Of a DNA stretch of 64,000 nucleotides, positions 22,475 to 32,189 are shown piece after piece. A program made the position numbers and the translations under genes. A model generated the notes under the pieces. It worked only from the letters and a program-made list of their open reading frames with translations, made no database searches and had not been told where the DNA came from. The DNA is from Datisca glomerata (lineage: Eukaryota > Streptophyta > Magnoliopsida > Cucurbitales > Datiscaceae). Position 1 is the stretch's first letter. The number at the start of each line of letters is the position of its first letter. Location: contig QANY01009110.1 in the NCBI GenBank assembly GCA_003255025.1, positions 558,001 to 622,000 of the forward strand, read 5' to 3'.

Positions 22475-24567
22475 ATTACCCCTAAACATAACTTTTTGCT
22501 ATTTTTCAAACAAAACAAAACAAAACAAAAAAATCATTCAAGAAAAACAATAAACACTAATTCTGAAAAGCTAAAGAAAGAGTGACATAGTATTTTTGAC
22601 TAACTAAACTTGTCTCAGAGATTCCAAAATAGCGATAACCCAAGAAAAACTTCTGAATTATGATCATGTAAAGGTTTAACATAATTATCAACTTGCATTA
22701 CAACTTGAAAAGTCCTGAGTGTGTGTGTGTGTGTCACCTTAAGTCGTCCAATCTCTTAAACCCAGATGAGTTTATGCAATCAAATCTTGTAAAAGCAGAT
22801 CTAATAATCTGTAAATAGATGAGAACTCCATAACCAATTTTTCATGCCACTCTCCACTAATGTAGGCAAACCACATCACTTAGGATAATTAGAATTTTCA
22901 TAAACTTGTAATGTATGGCTAAATGATATAATTTTAGGGTAGGATAAATGATATAATTTTTAGCTCAATCTTTACTCATAGTCACACATGTATTCTAGGA
23001 ATCAACGAGCTTAACTCAACTTATCTTGTAACACCCCCAAACTTGTTATTCCACCTCCTGAATAATCAATCATATTCAACCATTCTCTGTTTTTTTAATT
23101 TGATTTCCTTAAGCTTATCTTTTCCTTAATGAGCTTTCAACTAATAGCTCTCAAACCAGTTGGTCTTAGGGTATTAGGTTCTAAGACACCCCTTCGAGCT
23201 TAATCACTCAAGTCCAAGAGGGTACGAAATCAAATTTACTCATAATTTTTTTATATATCGAAACTCCTCCCATCCACCCAGATTGTCATAGCTCCAAATA
23301 TTTTCCCAGAACATCCAAATACTATGAGTAAAAATGATTACTAAGGAAAACTTTTTATGAAATTGTGAAATTGTCATGGGTGATAAAAATGGATATTTAG
23401 GCTCAACAGGGAAGACTAGGAAAATAATAATGCATAGGTTAGCTTGAAAAGCTCAAACGGTCCAAAGATGGCCTAAATCATGTCCTAAGTGAAGTGTAGC
23501 CTATAATTTCACCTCGAAATAATAATCAAATTGGTTCCAGAGTTTTTATAAGATCATAATGATTTCTTAAGTCACAGAAACCTTCTCTAAGCAACAACAT
23601 AATCAAACACTCAAGGCTAGGTGCTCAATAATTGACAGGCAAAATGAAATGCAAATCAATAATGGGTTCAAACACACATCGATACATAAATTCAACATTT
23701 TTTCCAAAGCTATCAATAATTTAAAACCAATCTCATTATAGGTGTTAATGTTCTCAACAATAGAAAGCCAAAAAATGAAATTTTAATTAAAGCCACCCCC
23801 AAACTAAAAACTTTCATTATCCTCAATGAAAAGAAAACATGTAAAAAGAGTAATAGAGAGGACTTCCCTAAATAATGATGAGCTGCCATCATCATCATTC
23901 AGAGGACAGTGGTGTTGAGCCAAATTCATCCACAATTTTTTTACTATAAAAACCTAAAGGAAAACTAAAAATAAAATAAGCAAAATAAAATAATTAAAAA
24001 AATGAAATAATAGAAAAAAATAGGGTTGCCTCCCGGTAGCGCTTGCTTTAATGTCTTCAGCCTGAAATAATGATCATCCAGACTTCACCCGTTATCCACT
24101 GACTTTAGAATCCCCTTTAATTCAGAAATTGACCAGCTAAGAACATTTGTTGCTATCTCAAAACCCTCAACAACTTGTCTTTTTGTTCAACATTTAACGA
24201 AGCAAAGATAATGAGAGGAATAGTGGATACTTCTCCCATAAAGGTGTATCGAAGATGGAGGTTTAACACCGATGATTTTTCAATAAATTGTAGGTGTCTA
24301 GGTTTACCTTCTTCAAATTGTGCACCATACACCCGCAAAAAACTATTCATATCATTTAGATGTTTGATTGCTTTGAAGACATAAAAAATTACTTGATCAT
24401 CTTGCACTCTTAGAATAAATTTCCTTTTTTCCACATCAACCATAGTTCTTCTCGTAGCTAAAAATTGTCTACCAAAAATAATTGGAATTTCTTGGTTTTC
24501 CTCTATGTCAAGAACAATAAAATCAGCTGGGAAGATAAATTTATCCACCTTTACCGAAACATCCTCA
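22475..24567 (-). pseudogene. Athila internal remnant: protease end and 3' untranslated region
   Basis: On the minus strand the aspartic protease-like segment of Athila polyproteins lies at 24567-24153. It includes KVDKFIFPADFIVLDIEENQ, IIFGRQFLATRRTMVDV and a following KLLRVLR typical of the linker to reverse transcriptase. The sequence then runs into AAGCGCTACCGGGAGGCAACC (24049-24029), typical of the region after the integrase gene in Athila elements. Reverse transcriptase, RNase H and integrase have therefore been deleted. The remainder to 22475 is non-coding and AT-rich, with a small (GT)n run near 22720. Confidence 0.7.
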
Positions 24568-25829
24568 ATAAAGCCTTGAATTATGGCTTTTACAATATTT
24601 TGGTCTGAATTACTATTTGCTTTACAAGCAGTCGCATACATAGTCATATAATATATGACTGTTTGTATTTGATATTCAGACATACCATCAATATTCCATT
24701 CATTAATGGATCGACCATCAAATTCAACAGTAATGTAATTGTCATGTTGTTCTAGTAGGAGATCAACAGGAGTAGGCCGATGGTAATACGGCTTGGCTGG
24801 AACATTATAAACAAGTTTCTTTTTATAAGAAGATATTTTATTCACCTGATAAGGTGATTTTTGTTCTGATTCGAACATCTGTTGTACTTGGTTAACCTGG
24901 TTTTCAGGATCAGAATTATGCTCAACTTCTGATTCAGAATCCTTTTGAGATTCTTTACCTAAAGGAGCAACATCCTTTTCTTTCAAACCAAGATTTTTTA
25001 ATCTTTTAACGATTTCATCCACCATTTTGGACGACTCTTGAATTTGTAATTTAAACTCAATTTTCTCCATAGACATAGGTTTAAATAAAACCTTTTGTTC
25101 AATCAGAGGGGGTTTTGAAGTTGTAGGTGGCTCAAAAATAGCCACTACTTTCTGTTCAATACGAGTTAATTGATTACCAATCGTTTGAAGAGAAAGATTT
25201 GTAAAAAAAAATTGTTCCACAACAGCCTCTATGTTACTACTTTTTCTAAAAGGAGTAGCAAGAACCTCATTTTTGTCTATTTGAATAGTTAAATTAACTG
25301 TAGGAGGATGAATACTACGACTAATAGTTCCTCTTTTTGTAACAAAATTTTGATATGTAGATTCAATAGTAGAAATACATTTTGGATCTTCAAAGTTGGG
25401 GAAAGGACGGTTTTCACTCTGGTAAAATTGTTTCATAAAATCAAAGAAATCACTAATTTCACCAGTTCCTTTAATAAAAAATTTATACATTGAAAACCAT
25501 TTTTTCTGTCCTTCTTTATTCTTTTTAGAATAAAACCATTTTCTTTTAATGTCATTAGCAGGATAATAAAATAATTCTTTTGCTAATCCTTGAATAGAAA
25601 ATTCAAGGTCGTTTTCTTCAAGTGTGAGAGCATTAATACCATAAACACTTATATCATCATACCCCATATCAGAAGGAGTTGGTGATTGCCTATTAGGATG
25701 AGATCTGGAAGTACCAGAAATGGAATGTGGTAATTCAACCTTATACTCTGGTTGATTTACACCATCAGATGTGAATTTTGTACCTAATAAGGTATCTTTT
25801 TCGAACTGAGAAAGGGGAACAGAGGACAT
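24153..25829 (-). CDS. Chimeric ORF: caulimovirid coat region fused to Athila protease
   Basis: An uninterrupted 558-codon frame, the longest in the repeat complex. Residues 1 to about 415 resemble the caulimovirid coat-protein region: a Lys/Glu-rich, low-complexity stretch near 250-340 and, at 378-388, NIDGMSEYQIQ, which is characteristic of that region. From about residue 418 (GFIEDVSVKVDKF) the sequence is Athila protease-like up to the stop. The fusion falls at about 24570 and preserves the frame. It is probably an accident of integration rather than a gene. I see no promoter of its own, and the movement-protein part upstream is broken. The ORF may simply not yet have acquired stops. Confidence 0.65.
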   Translation of the reverse strand: MSSVPLSQFEKDTLLGTKFTSDGVNQPEYKVELPHSISGTSRSHPNRQSPTPSDMGYDDISVYGINALTLEENDLEFSIQGLAKELFYYPANDIKRKWFYSKKNKEGQKKWFSMYKFFIKGTGEISDFFDFMKQFYQSENRPFPNFEDPKCISTIESTYQNFVTKRGTISRSIHPPTVNLTIQIDKNEVLATPFRKSSNIEAVVEQFFFTNLSLQTIGNQLTRIEQKVVAIFEPPTTSKPPLIEQKVLFKPMSMEKIEFKLQIQESSKMVDEIVKRLKNLGLKEKDVAPLGKESQKDSESEVEHNSDPENQVNQVQQMFESEQKSPYQVNKISSYKKKLVYNVPAKPYYHRPTPVDLLLEQHDNYITVEFDGRSINEWNIDGMSEYQIQTVIYYMTMYATACKANSNSDQNIVKAIIQGFIEDVSVKVDKFIFPADFIVLDIEENQEIPIIFGRQFLATRRTMVDVEKRKFILRVQDDQVIFYVFKAIKHLNDMNSFLRVYGAQFEEGKPRHLQFIEKSSVLNLHLRYTFMGEVSTIPLIIFASLNVEQKDKLLRVLR

Positions 25830-25849
25830 AGAAATACGTTCTAAGTTCA

Positions 25850-26684
25850 GATGAGCAATCCTCTGATTAGAGAATTTTATTTCAACATCCCCACAATAAT
25901 TTCTTCTAACTCTCTGCTTTCCTGTTTAACAGGTTCAGAGGCTTTCTTAAGGACACATTTCTCAGGTAAATTAACCTGATCCCAAGTGATTGTCTTGGGT
26001 ACTTTCAAATTGCCTTTAGACAAATTAGTAATAAAAAAAGTTCTAAAACCTCGGTGTTGTAAAGGAATTTATTTTATACTAGGAACAACAGTGTTCATCA
26101 CTTTGTATTGAATCCTGTAAATAAGGATTATATTTTCTGCCCCTTGCATCATGTTAAAACCATCAGATTTAATAAGACATAATGCATGCATTAGAGTGGG
26201 ATCTCTGAGGGACAATGTGAAATTCAGAAAACACGTAAAATATATAGGTCCATCACAGAGACTTGATTCAATTATACCTAATAAGGAATCATGAAATTTA
26301 TTGTGTCATTTGTCACGAACACAAATTACTGCAGACGTATTAAGTCCTAGTCTTGTTGCGGGTTTTAAACCAACTTGAATTAATCCAACATGTAAAAATT
26401 TATATATTTTTCTTTATGTTTATTAATCAAGTTACGCAATAACAAATTAAATGAATTTTAACCTTCAGTTAAAGGTATAGCTTCTTCAACTGTTTAACAA
26501 TATAATCAGAAGTAAAATCAAAAGTGCATTTCTGCTTATAAACAGATGTAGAACTGGGAAGTTTCCAGTTTTGTAGAGTATTTTCAATATTTTCAGAAAT
26601 CATAATTTCTTTATTAGCATTACTTCTACTACTTCTATCAGTAGATTGATATCTACCTGATAAGGCTCTACTTAACCTGTTCAT
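25850..26684 (-). pseudogene. Caulimovirid movement-protein remnant
   Basis: It starts at an ATG at 26684 on the minus strand, about 290 bases after the primer-binding site. The first 71 codons are open; later pieces in other frames carry the movement-protein core at about 26270-26100, including SLLGIIESSLCDGPIYF, and a downstream YRIQYKVMN. Movement proteins of this 30K-type family widen plasmodesmata. Several stops and frameshifts make it non-functional. Confidence 0.75.
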
Positions 26685-26974
26685 AAGGTCTATTGATCAC
26701 TGTCCATGACTTATGCCAAATTCCTAACACGCCTATTATCTGGCTTCAACAGGAATATCCAGGCTACACGACTTGGGGTTTCACGATAGCACTTATAAGT
26801 ATATCCGTATATCCTTATCTAGTAAATACAAATTTACTGGTACAAGTACCGGTACAGTAGTTAAACTATCACAATAACTCAACGATAATGAATAACACAG
26901 TATTATTGCACATATAACAACATTAGTCTCATTGTATTACAAATAATAATGATTGTACATACCTCTATTAAATG

Positions 26975-26986
26975 ACTCTGATACCA
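26975..26986 (-). other. tRNA-Met primer-binding site of the caulimovirid copy
   Basis: TGGTATCAGAGT on the minus strand. It differs in the last base from the TGGTATCAGAGC that defines the minus-strand primer site (initiator tRNA-Met) of Caulimoviridae. Confidence 0.9.
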
Positions 26987-27130
26987 CTCTTACACACTCT
27001 ATTACACTCACTTTTCGCACACACTCTTCTTAATATTTTTTTATTACAGGAAAGGAAAGGGAGAGGAGATATAAGCTCCATATGAGAAGAAGGCTAAAGT
27101 TTTTTATGCCCCTTCTGCTTGAGTTGGATA

Positions 27131-27140
27131 CCCTTTTATA
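27131..27140 (-). promoter_or_regulatory. TATA box of the caulimovirid copy
   Basis: TATAAAAGGG on the minus strand, about 145 bases upstream of the primer-binding site, a plausible distance for the pregenomic RNA promoter. Confidence 0.6.
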
Positions 27141-27392
27141 GGCAAAGCGAAGCCTCTAGATTCGGACTTCAAATTGGTCTTCATTTCCATTTAATGAATA
27201 GCGCCTCAAAGTGGTGGCACAGTAACTCCAATAAGTGAGTGGGTGGCATAGTAACTCCAACAGTGAGTGGGTGGCATAGTACCTGCACGCCTGTCCATCA
27301 TAATGGTTTCTTTGCTCAGCATCGTCGTCAGCGAGCATGATTGTCATGGACTATTAATCCTCATAAGGATCTTGAGAATCTTGCATAGGATC

Positions 27393-28531
27393 TTATTGTC
27401 GACTTACTATATCAGTGTCATTGGAGTCAGATTCCTGTAATATTTCTTTTAACTGCGCCTTGAGATCTGACTTTGATGAAGACACTAATAATTCCCTCAA
27501 TAATGCAGCCATATCCTTTTTAGGACTCTGAGGAGGTGGTGGAGGTTCCAGATTGATTAACCCTTGTTTAGAGAACACGGAGGCTTCAACAAAGAAGTCA
27601 AATTTATCCCACCATTTGATTAAAATTCTTCTTCCCAAATAAGGGATATGGGTTACAATCTCTCCAAATTTACGAAGAGGTACTTTGGAGATGGTAACAT
27701 CCCATTTAACAATCCATGGTACTTGATAAAGTACAGCAAATTGTCTTATGGGATTTTTTAACGACACATTTATGTGGACAAAATCCTCATAAATGGTTCT
27801 GATTTTACCAGGAAGAGTAATAGGATGAAATCCCCAATTAGTAAACCACATTAAAAACCATTGTGGTAGAGAACTGAGATCAAAGTCTCGAAATTGGAAA
27901 AACCAGCTATGTTTCCGCTGTCTATTCTCATAATAGAAAGCACCATCCCAGGCTTTGATATAATCAAAGTAGTTGAACCAAAATTTTGTTTGGTCTTTAT
28001 GATATTTCAGAAGTTCTTTGTACCGGTAGAGATCTCCGGGCCATTGTTTAGGAGTAAGAACGATTTTAATAAAGGCCTTTGAATAAGCCCATTCCCCCCT
28101 GTTCGATTTACAGAATCAAATTCCATAGAATTAGTGGCTTCAAGAATAGCATAATAAAAATTGTAATCCTTGGGATAAAGGAATGGATCAGCAAATTCCT
28201 GAAGATAAAACTGAGCAGCTTCAGGAGCAGCAAGATGGGCATACTTAAGCTCAAGAGGAGCTATCCATATAGTAGCAGCAGAGTTATATGGATAGATAAA
28301 TTCATTTGTCATATTAGACGAAACAGCAATAGCATACGCATCAGCACGCAACTTATTTTCTTTAGGCGTAGCCTTTAAGGCTTCTTTTCTTAATTGTTCT
28401 GGGGTTTTATGCACAACTGTCTTGGATGAACTGTTTGGATGGATCTGATAAGACCCATCAAGGGCTTTGGCCTTGCCTTTGTCTTTGGAGGCTTTGGATG
28501 TTTTATCCATTTGAGCCCTACAAAAATTCAC
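27393..28531 (-). pseudogene. Caulimovirid second ORF, function unknown
   Basis: Two open pieces, 28531-28007 and 27851-27393, joined by a frameshifted segment. The first has a Lys-rich N terminus (KASKDKGKAKA) and a long alpha/beta-looking stretch. The second has a Trp-rich portion (GRRILIKWWDKFDFF), a run of five prolines, and a Ser/Lys-rich tail. Position after RNase H fits the second ORF of florendovirus-like genomes, whose role is not known. The Trp-rich part shares a pattern with 62640-63700 (minus). Confidence 0.65.
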
Positions 28532-29077
28532 GAGTTAGAAAATCAGGTAAACAATTATCAGATCCTTTAAGAAACTCTATATCAAAGTCAAATACAGGCA
28601 ATATGCCTTGCCATCTTGCAAATATTTGTTTAGATGCTATATTTTTAACATCATTTTCAAGAATATCTTTTGCAGATTTGCAATCAACACGTAATAAGAA
28701 TTTTTTATTTATTAAATCACTTGCAAATTTTTGAATAAATAAAACAATAGAAAGAATTTCTTTCTTCACAGTTGAATAATTTATACGAGGTCCTTTCCAT
28801 ACCCCAGATGTAAATCGAACAAGTATTTCTTGATTATTAATCCTTTGTTTAAGGATGCCGCCTTAACCCATATCTGATGCGTCAGTTTCAATGATTTTGA
28901 AAGCATCAGGATGGGGTAAAGCTAAGCAAGGAATTTCCTTAATTTTTGTTTTAATTTTATGAACAGCTTCAGTATGGACGAATGTCCATTCGGGAGGGTT
29001 CTTTTTCAACCTTGCAAATAAAGGATTAGCATCAAAAGCAAGTTTCGTATAGAAGTCAGCAATATAATTTAAACTGC
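28518..29077 (-). pseudogene. Caulimovirid RNase H remnant
   Basis: Minus-strand translation shows the RNase H core: TDASDMG followed directly by a stop at about 28866-28864, then KKEILSIVLFIQKF, RVDCKSAKDIL, and FDFDIEFLKG..NCLPDFLTREFL, the conserved end. The stop within the first catalytic segment inactivates it. Confidence 0.85.
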
Positions 29078-29790
29078 CTAAAAATCTTTATAGTTGATTT
29101 TTATCTTTAATTTCATCCGGAAATTTATCCGCAAAAGCGATAGATCTATCAATTGGGATATAGTCCCTTCTTTGATATTATGCCCTAAAAATTGAATCTC
29201 TGTCTGAAATAATTTTATTTTTTTAGCAGACACGACAAGACCAGCTTTTGTGGCTGCATTAATAAATGCTTTTAGATGCTTGAAATGTTGATCAATGGTT
29301 TCAGAAAAGATCAACACGTCATCGATGTACACAAGGTAAAAATGTGTATACGGACAAAATATGTCATTCATTATATTTTGAAATTCAGATGGGGCATTCT
29401 TTAACCCAAATGGCATTACAGTCCATTCATAGTGACCAAATGGGACTGTAAATGTTGTTTTATATCTGTCTTCTCCTGAAATCTGTATTTGCCAGAAGCC
29501 AGATTTCATATCAAATTTTGACATCACTTTGGCTGAATAAAGCCTATTTAATAAACCTCCTTTGTTGGGTATCGGATATCGAATCCAACGCAGAGCTTTA
29601 TTCAACGGCTTATAATTGATAACAAGCCTTGGAACTCCTCGTTCTAACTCAGCATTTTTATTAACATAAAAAACTGGACAACTCCAGGGACTGTAGGATT
29701 TTCGAATTAATCATTTTTGTAATAAGTCCTGTATTTCATTTTTACACATGTCCAGATATTCTGGACTCATAGCAATAGGTCATGCCTTCG
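29078..29790 (-). pseudogene. Caulimovirid reverse transcriptase remnant
   Basis: An open piece of 175 codons (29605-29078) contains SKFDMKSGFWQIQI, FTVPFGHYEWTVMPFGLKNA, the catalytic YIDD and FLGHNIKEGTI. The N-terminal fingers lie just upstream (SPWSCPVFYV near 29695-29666) after a stop. The YIDD is intact, but the polyprotein is not continuous with protease upstream or RNase H downstream. Confidence 0.9.
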
Positions 29791-30059
29791 TTGGAATTTG
29801 ACTTTTTTTAAAGTCTGGTTCATATGGTAAATGAACAATATGTTTCTTTCGTTCCCAAAATGCATTAGGAAGATCAGAACAAATATGTATGAATAATATG
29901 TTCTTGTAATTCTTGAATTTTCTTTTGTATATCTGGTTGCTGAATTTTTTTAGCAATCTTCTTGTAAGATATTTCTTTTGTTAGAGAATTTAAGAAATTT
30001 TCTTTTCTTTTAAATTGTTTTTGTAAAATATTAATCTCGTGATAACGAGGCTGTGAAAC

Positions 30060-30513
30060 AAATTAAAAAGTTATATCTTGCGAATTAACAAGATTGGTAA
30101 TCCCATTGTCATCTATGCTTTTAATAGGATAAAGCATATGTAAGAAAGGATTTCCCAATATAATATCATGGGATAAATTTTTAACCATTAGAAATGGCAT
30201 TTCTAGACAGATTCCATTATTGCAGACAGTAGAATTTTGTAACTTATATTGGACTACAAGTTTTCTACCATCAGTAGCATTCAGAATTTCTGACGTTTTA
30301 GAGAAGTATCGAGAAGGTACAAGTCCTTCATTGATACAGGTTTAAGTCAGCACCGGACTCAATCATAGCAATGGCTGAGAAAGAGAATTCTTTCCAGACA
30401 ATAATGGTGACTTTGATATGCCACTTATGAGTGATAACTCTATCAATCATATTAATATATGTTAATGAATTTAATTCATCTTTTTCTTTTGCAGTACTTG
30501 GACTAGGTTCCAA
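30060..30513 (-). pseudogene. Caulimovirid aspartic protease remnant
   Basis: The active-site segment reads MIESGADLN at about 30372-30346. The family motif has Asp where this copy has Glu (D-S-G changed to E-S-G), which would abolish or strongly impair catalysis. The C-terminal flap and second core segment (DIILGNPFLHMLYPI) follow at about 30170-30125. At least one frameshift separates the two parts. Confidence 0.75.
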
Positions 30514-31190
30514 GTCTTCCTCATGATCAGTGTAACTCTTGATTTAAGAGTATGTAGTTCTGTTTTTAATTCTTTTACCTCATGCATTAATTCATTGATG
30601 CATGTATCTTCCATTTTATCTTCAGAGTGCTTGACTCTGTTAAGAATTTCTTTCAAGCTATAAACTTCTGGTTCTTTAAAATGAATACCTATTTTAGGTG
30701 TCCTTTTTGTTGAATAATGTTCCAAATATTGTTGGAGTAGATCCCTTTTTTCTGTTGGATCTGTAATTTTATCAATGATATCAAGGATAAAATTTTCCTC
30801 TTTGGTCATAACAAATAATCCATTTGCCTTACATAAGGTTTTATAATAATCACAATTTCCATCACAATCAGAACCAGAATTTTCTGGTTGGGTATCTGAT
30901 TGCTCAGATCCTGTTTCATAATCTCCATTATAATTCACTATAAGAGATACCTGAAGATCTATCTTTTCGTCTTCAAAGTCTGACAAGAATAATTTTTCTA
31001 AGGACTTTTTTAATCCTTCATCAGTGGACAAACTATTAATTTTCTTTTTCATTTTACACTTATTAGCGTAATGGCCCACTTTATGACAACGCCAACAGAC
31101 AGGCATAGTCTTTGGTTTGGACGATTGTGCATTATTGGAATTGTCCTGTTTAGGGCGTTGAAACCTTTCTTTTCCCTTTTATCTTTTTTC
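30471..31190 (-). pseudogene. Caulimovirid CCHC zinc knuckle and linker
   Basis: An open piece of 211 codons starts with CWRCHKVGHYANKC, a complete CCHC knuckle near the end of the coat region. Basic sequence lies just before it (31190-31110). After the knuckle comes an acidic linker and a heptad-like stretch (LMHEVKELKTELHTLKSRV) that could form a coiled coil. The knuckle is intact. Confidence 0.85.
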
Positions 31191-31224
31191 GACAGGAAAT
31201 CATTTTATTTCCGATAAGACTTAT

Positions 31225-31450
31225 TAGTCCTCTTGTAGGGTACAAGATGCTACACGATGCACTTGTATTGCATCGTGAACTACAAGGGAAGTTCCAAATG
31301 CACCGTAAGGTGATCGTGTAGTGTACACGAAGTCTACATAAGAAGCGTGTACATTGTGTGGAGTGTACATGATGGCTACACGAGGACCGTGTAGTACACG
31401 TGTAGTCCTTTAGTAAGCTATACGATCATTTTGTAGTCATCTTGTACGCT
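31225..31450. repeat. CATCGTGTAG palindrome array, right-hand cluster
   Basis: Repeats such as GCTACACGATG, ATCGTGTAGTGTACACGA and GGCTACACGAGGACCGTGTAG. It is immediately right of the caulimovirid copy and left of the MULE-like terminus, mirroring the arrangement at 4127-4985. Confidence 0.8.
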
Positions 31451-31811
31451 ACATAAACTTCAAACAACATCCTGAATGTTGTTGTTCGAACAAAAATGCC
31501 ACGAAAGTCATGAGCAAAAAAAAACCCATGAAACTAAAAGCTTTCCAAAAAAAAAATACAAAACTCATACCTGCAAGCCTTCCTTGAAGAAGAAGTAGCT
31601 TTCCTTGAAGACAAAGAAGACGATGAAAGCAAATTGATTTTACAGAAGGAAGAAGAAGAAGAAAGAGGAGAAATGACGAAGAATGAGGAGAAATGAAAAA
31701 TGAAGGAGGAGAAATGAGGGTGATGGAGGTAGACTATTGAGTGAGAATTGACTTTGACATTTGATTGGACATTGTGTAAGAAAGGCATTGAGAGCAAAAT
31801 TTAAAAAGAGT

Positions 31812-31907
31812 GAAGGGAGGTGGGCCAGGAGTTAGAGAGTGCACAAGTGGAAGGGTATAATTTTTTAAAATATTTTTTCGTGGGGTATGGTCTTGTAAAA
31901 AAATCCA
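31812..31907 (-). mobile_element. MULE-like terminal inverted repeat, right-type copy
   Basis: In reverse complement this reads TACAAGACCATACCCCACG, an A/T-rich block, then GTGCACTCTCTAACTCCTGG, matching the left-type copy at 4127-4220. The interior side (31520-31790) is purine-rich GAAGAAGAAG sequence, the complement of the CT-rich leader seen near 4350-4440. Confidence 0.65.
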
Positions 31908-32009
31908 AGTTTTTTCTTGTTAGTCCCGTTTAGTCCCTCTTCTTAAGAGGGGACTAATCAATCGAGTCAGGGTGATATTATTAAGTCTCTCTGTATTAGT
32001 TAATATAAT

Positions 32010-32185
32010 CTTTTTTTAGCCAAATGAGGTATAATATTAAATTAGTATTAGATAATATAGTCTTCTTTTTTAGCCAAACGAGGTATAACATTAAATTAGT
32101 ATTATGTAATATAGTCTTCTTTTTTTAGCCAAACGAGGTATAATATTAAATTAGCATCGTCCAATCCTGACAGCCAAACGAGACC
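32010..32185 (-). repeat. Subterminal tandem repeat and right terminus of a GGTCTC-type element
   Basis: Three copies of a roughly 60-base unit containing AATATAGTCTTC and TTTTAGCCAAACGAGGTATAA, ending with GACAGCCAAACGAGACC at 32185. The terminal 17 bases are the inverse of the motifs starting at 2889 and 6514. The repeated AGCCAAACGAGG within each unit resembles the terminus itself. Confidence 0.55.
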
Positions 32186-32189
32186 ATAA

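Larger units (their letters stand above)
26685..27392 (-). promoter_or_regulatory. Caulimovirid intergenic region
   Basis: Non-coding interval between the second ORF and the movement-protein start. It holds a TATA box (27140-27131), a possible AATAAA (27045-27040) and the tRNA-Met primer site (26986-26975), in the order expected for a pregenomic RNA promoter and leader. The strand is minus throughout. Confidence 0.7.
24570..31200 (-). mobile_element. Endogenous caulimovirid copy (florendovirus/petuvirus-like), circularly permuted
   Basis: On the minus strand the order is CCHC knuckle, protease, reverse transcriptase, RNase H, second ORF, intergenic region with tRNA-Met primer site, movement protein, coat region. 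In a circular caulimovirid genome the movement and coat parts come first, so this copy was opened between coat region and CCHC motif, and the whole genome of about 6.6 kb is present as one permuted copy. A separate ORF after RNase H suggests a florendovirus-like member. It is disrupted by many stops and frameshifts, has a substituted protease motif and a stop in RNase H, and cannot be expressed as a virus. The left edge is fused to Athila protease and the right edge abuts a palindrome array. Confidence 0.85.

Noticed and set aside
4127..31907. Firm claim that the two MULE-like termini bound a single 27.8-kb element
   Set aside because: The inverted repeats match, but no 9-bp target-site duplication could be found, so they may be separate copies.
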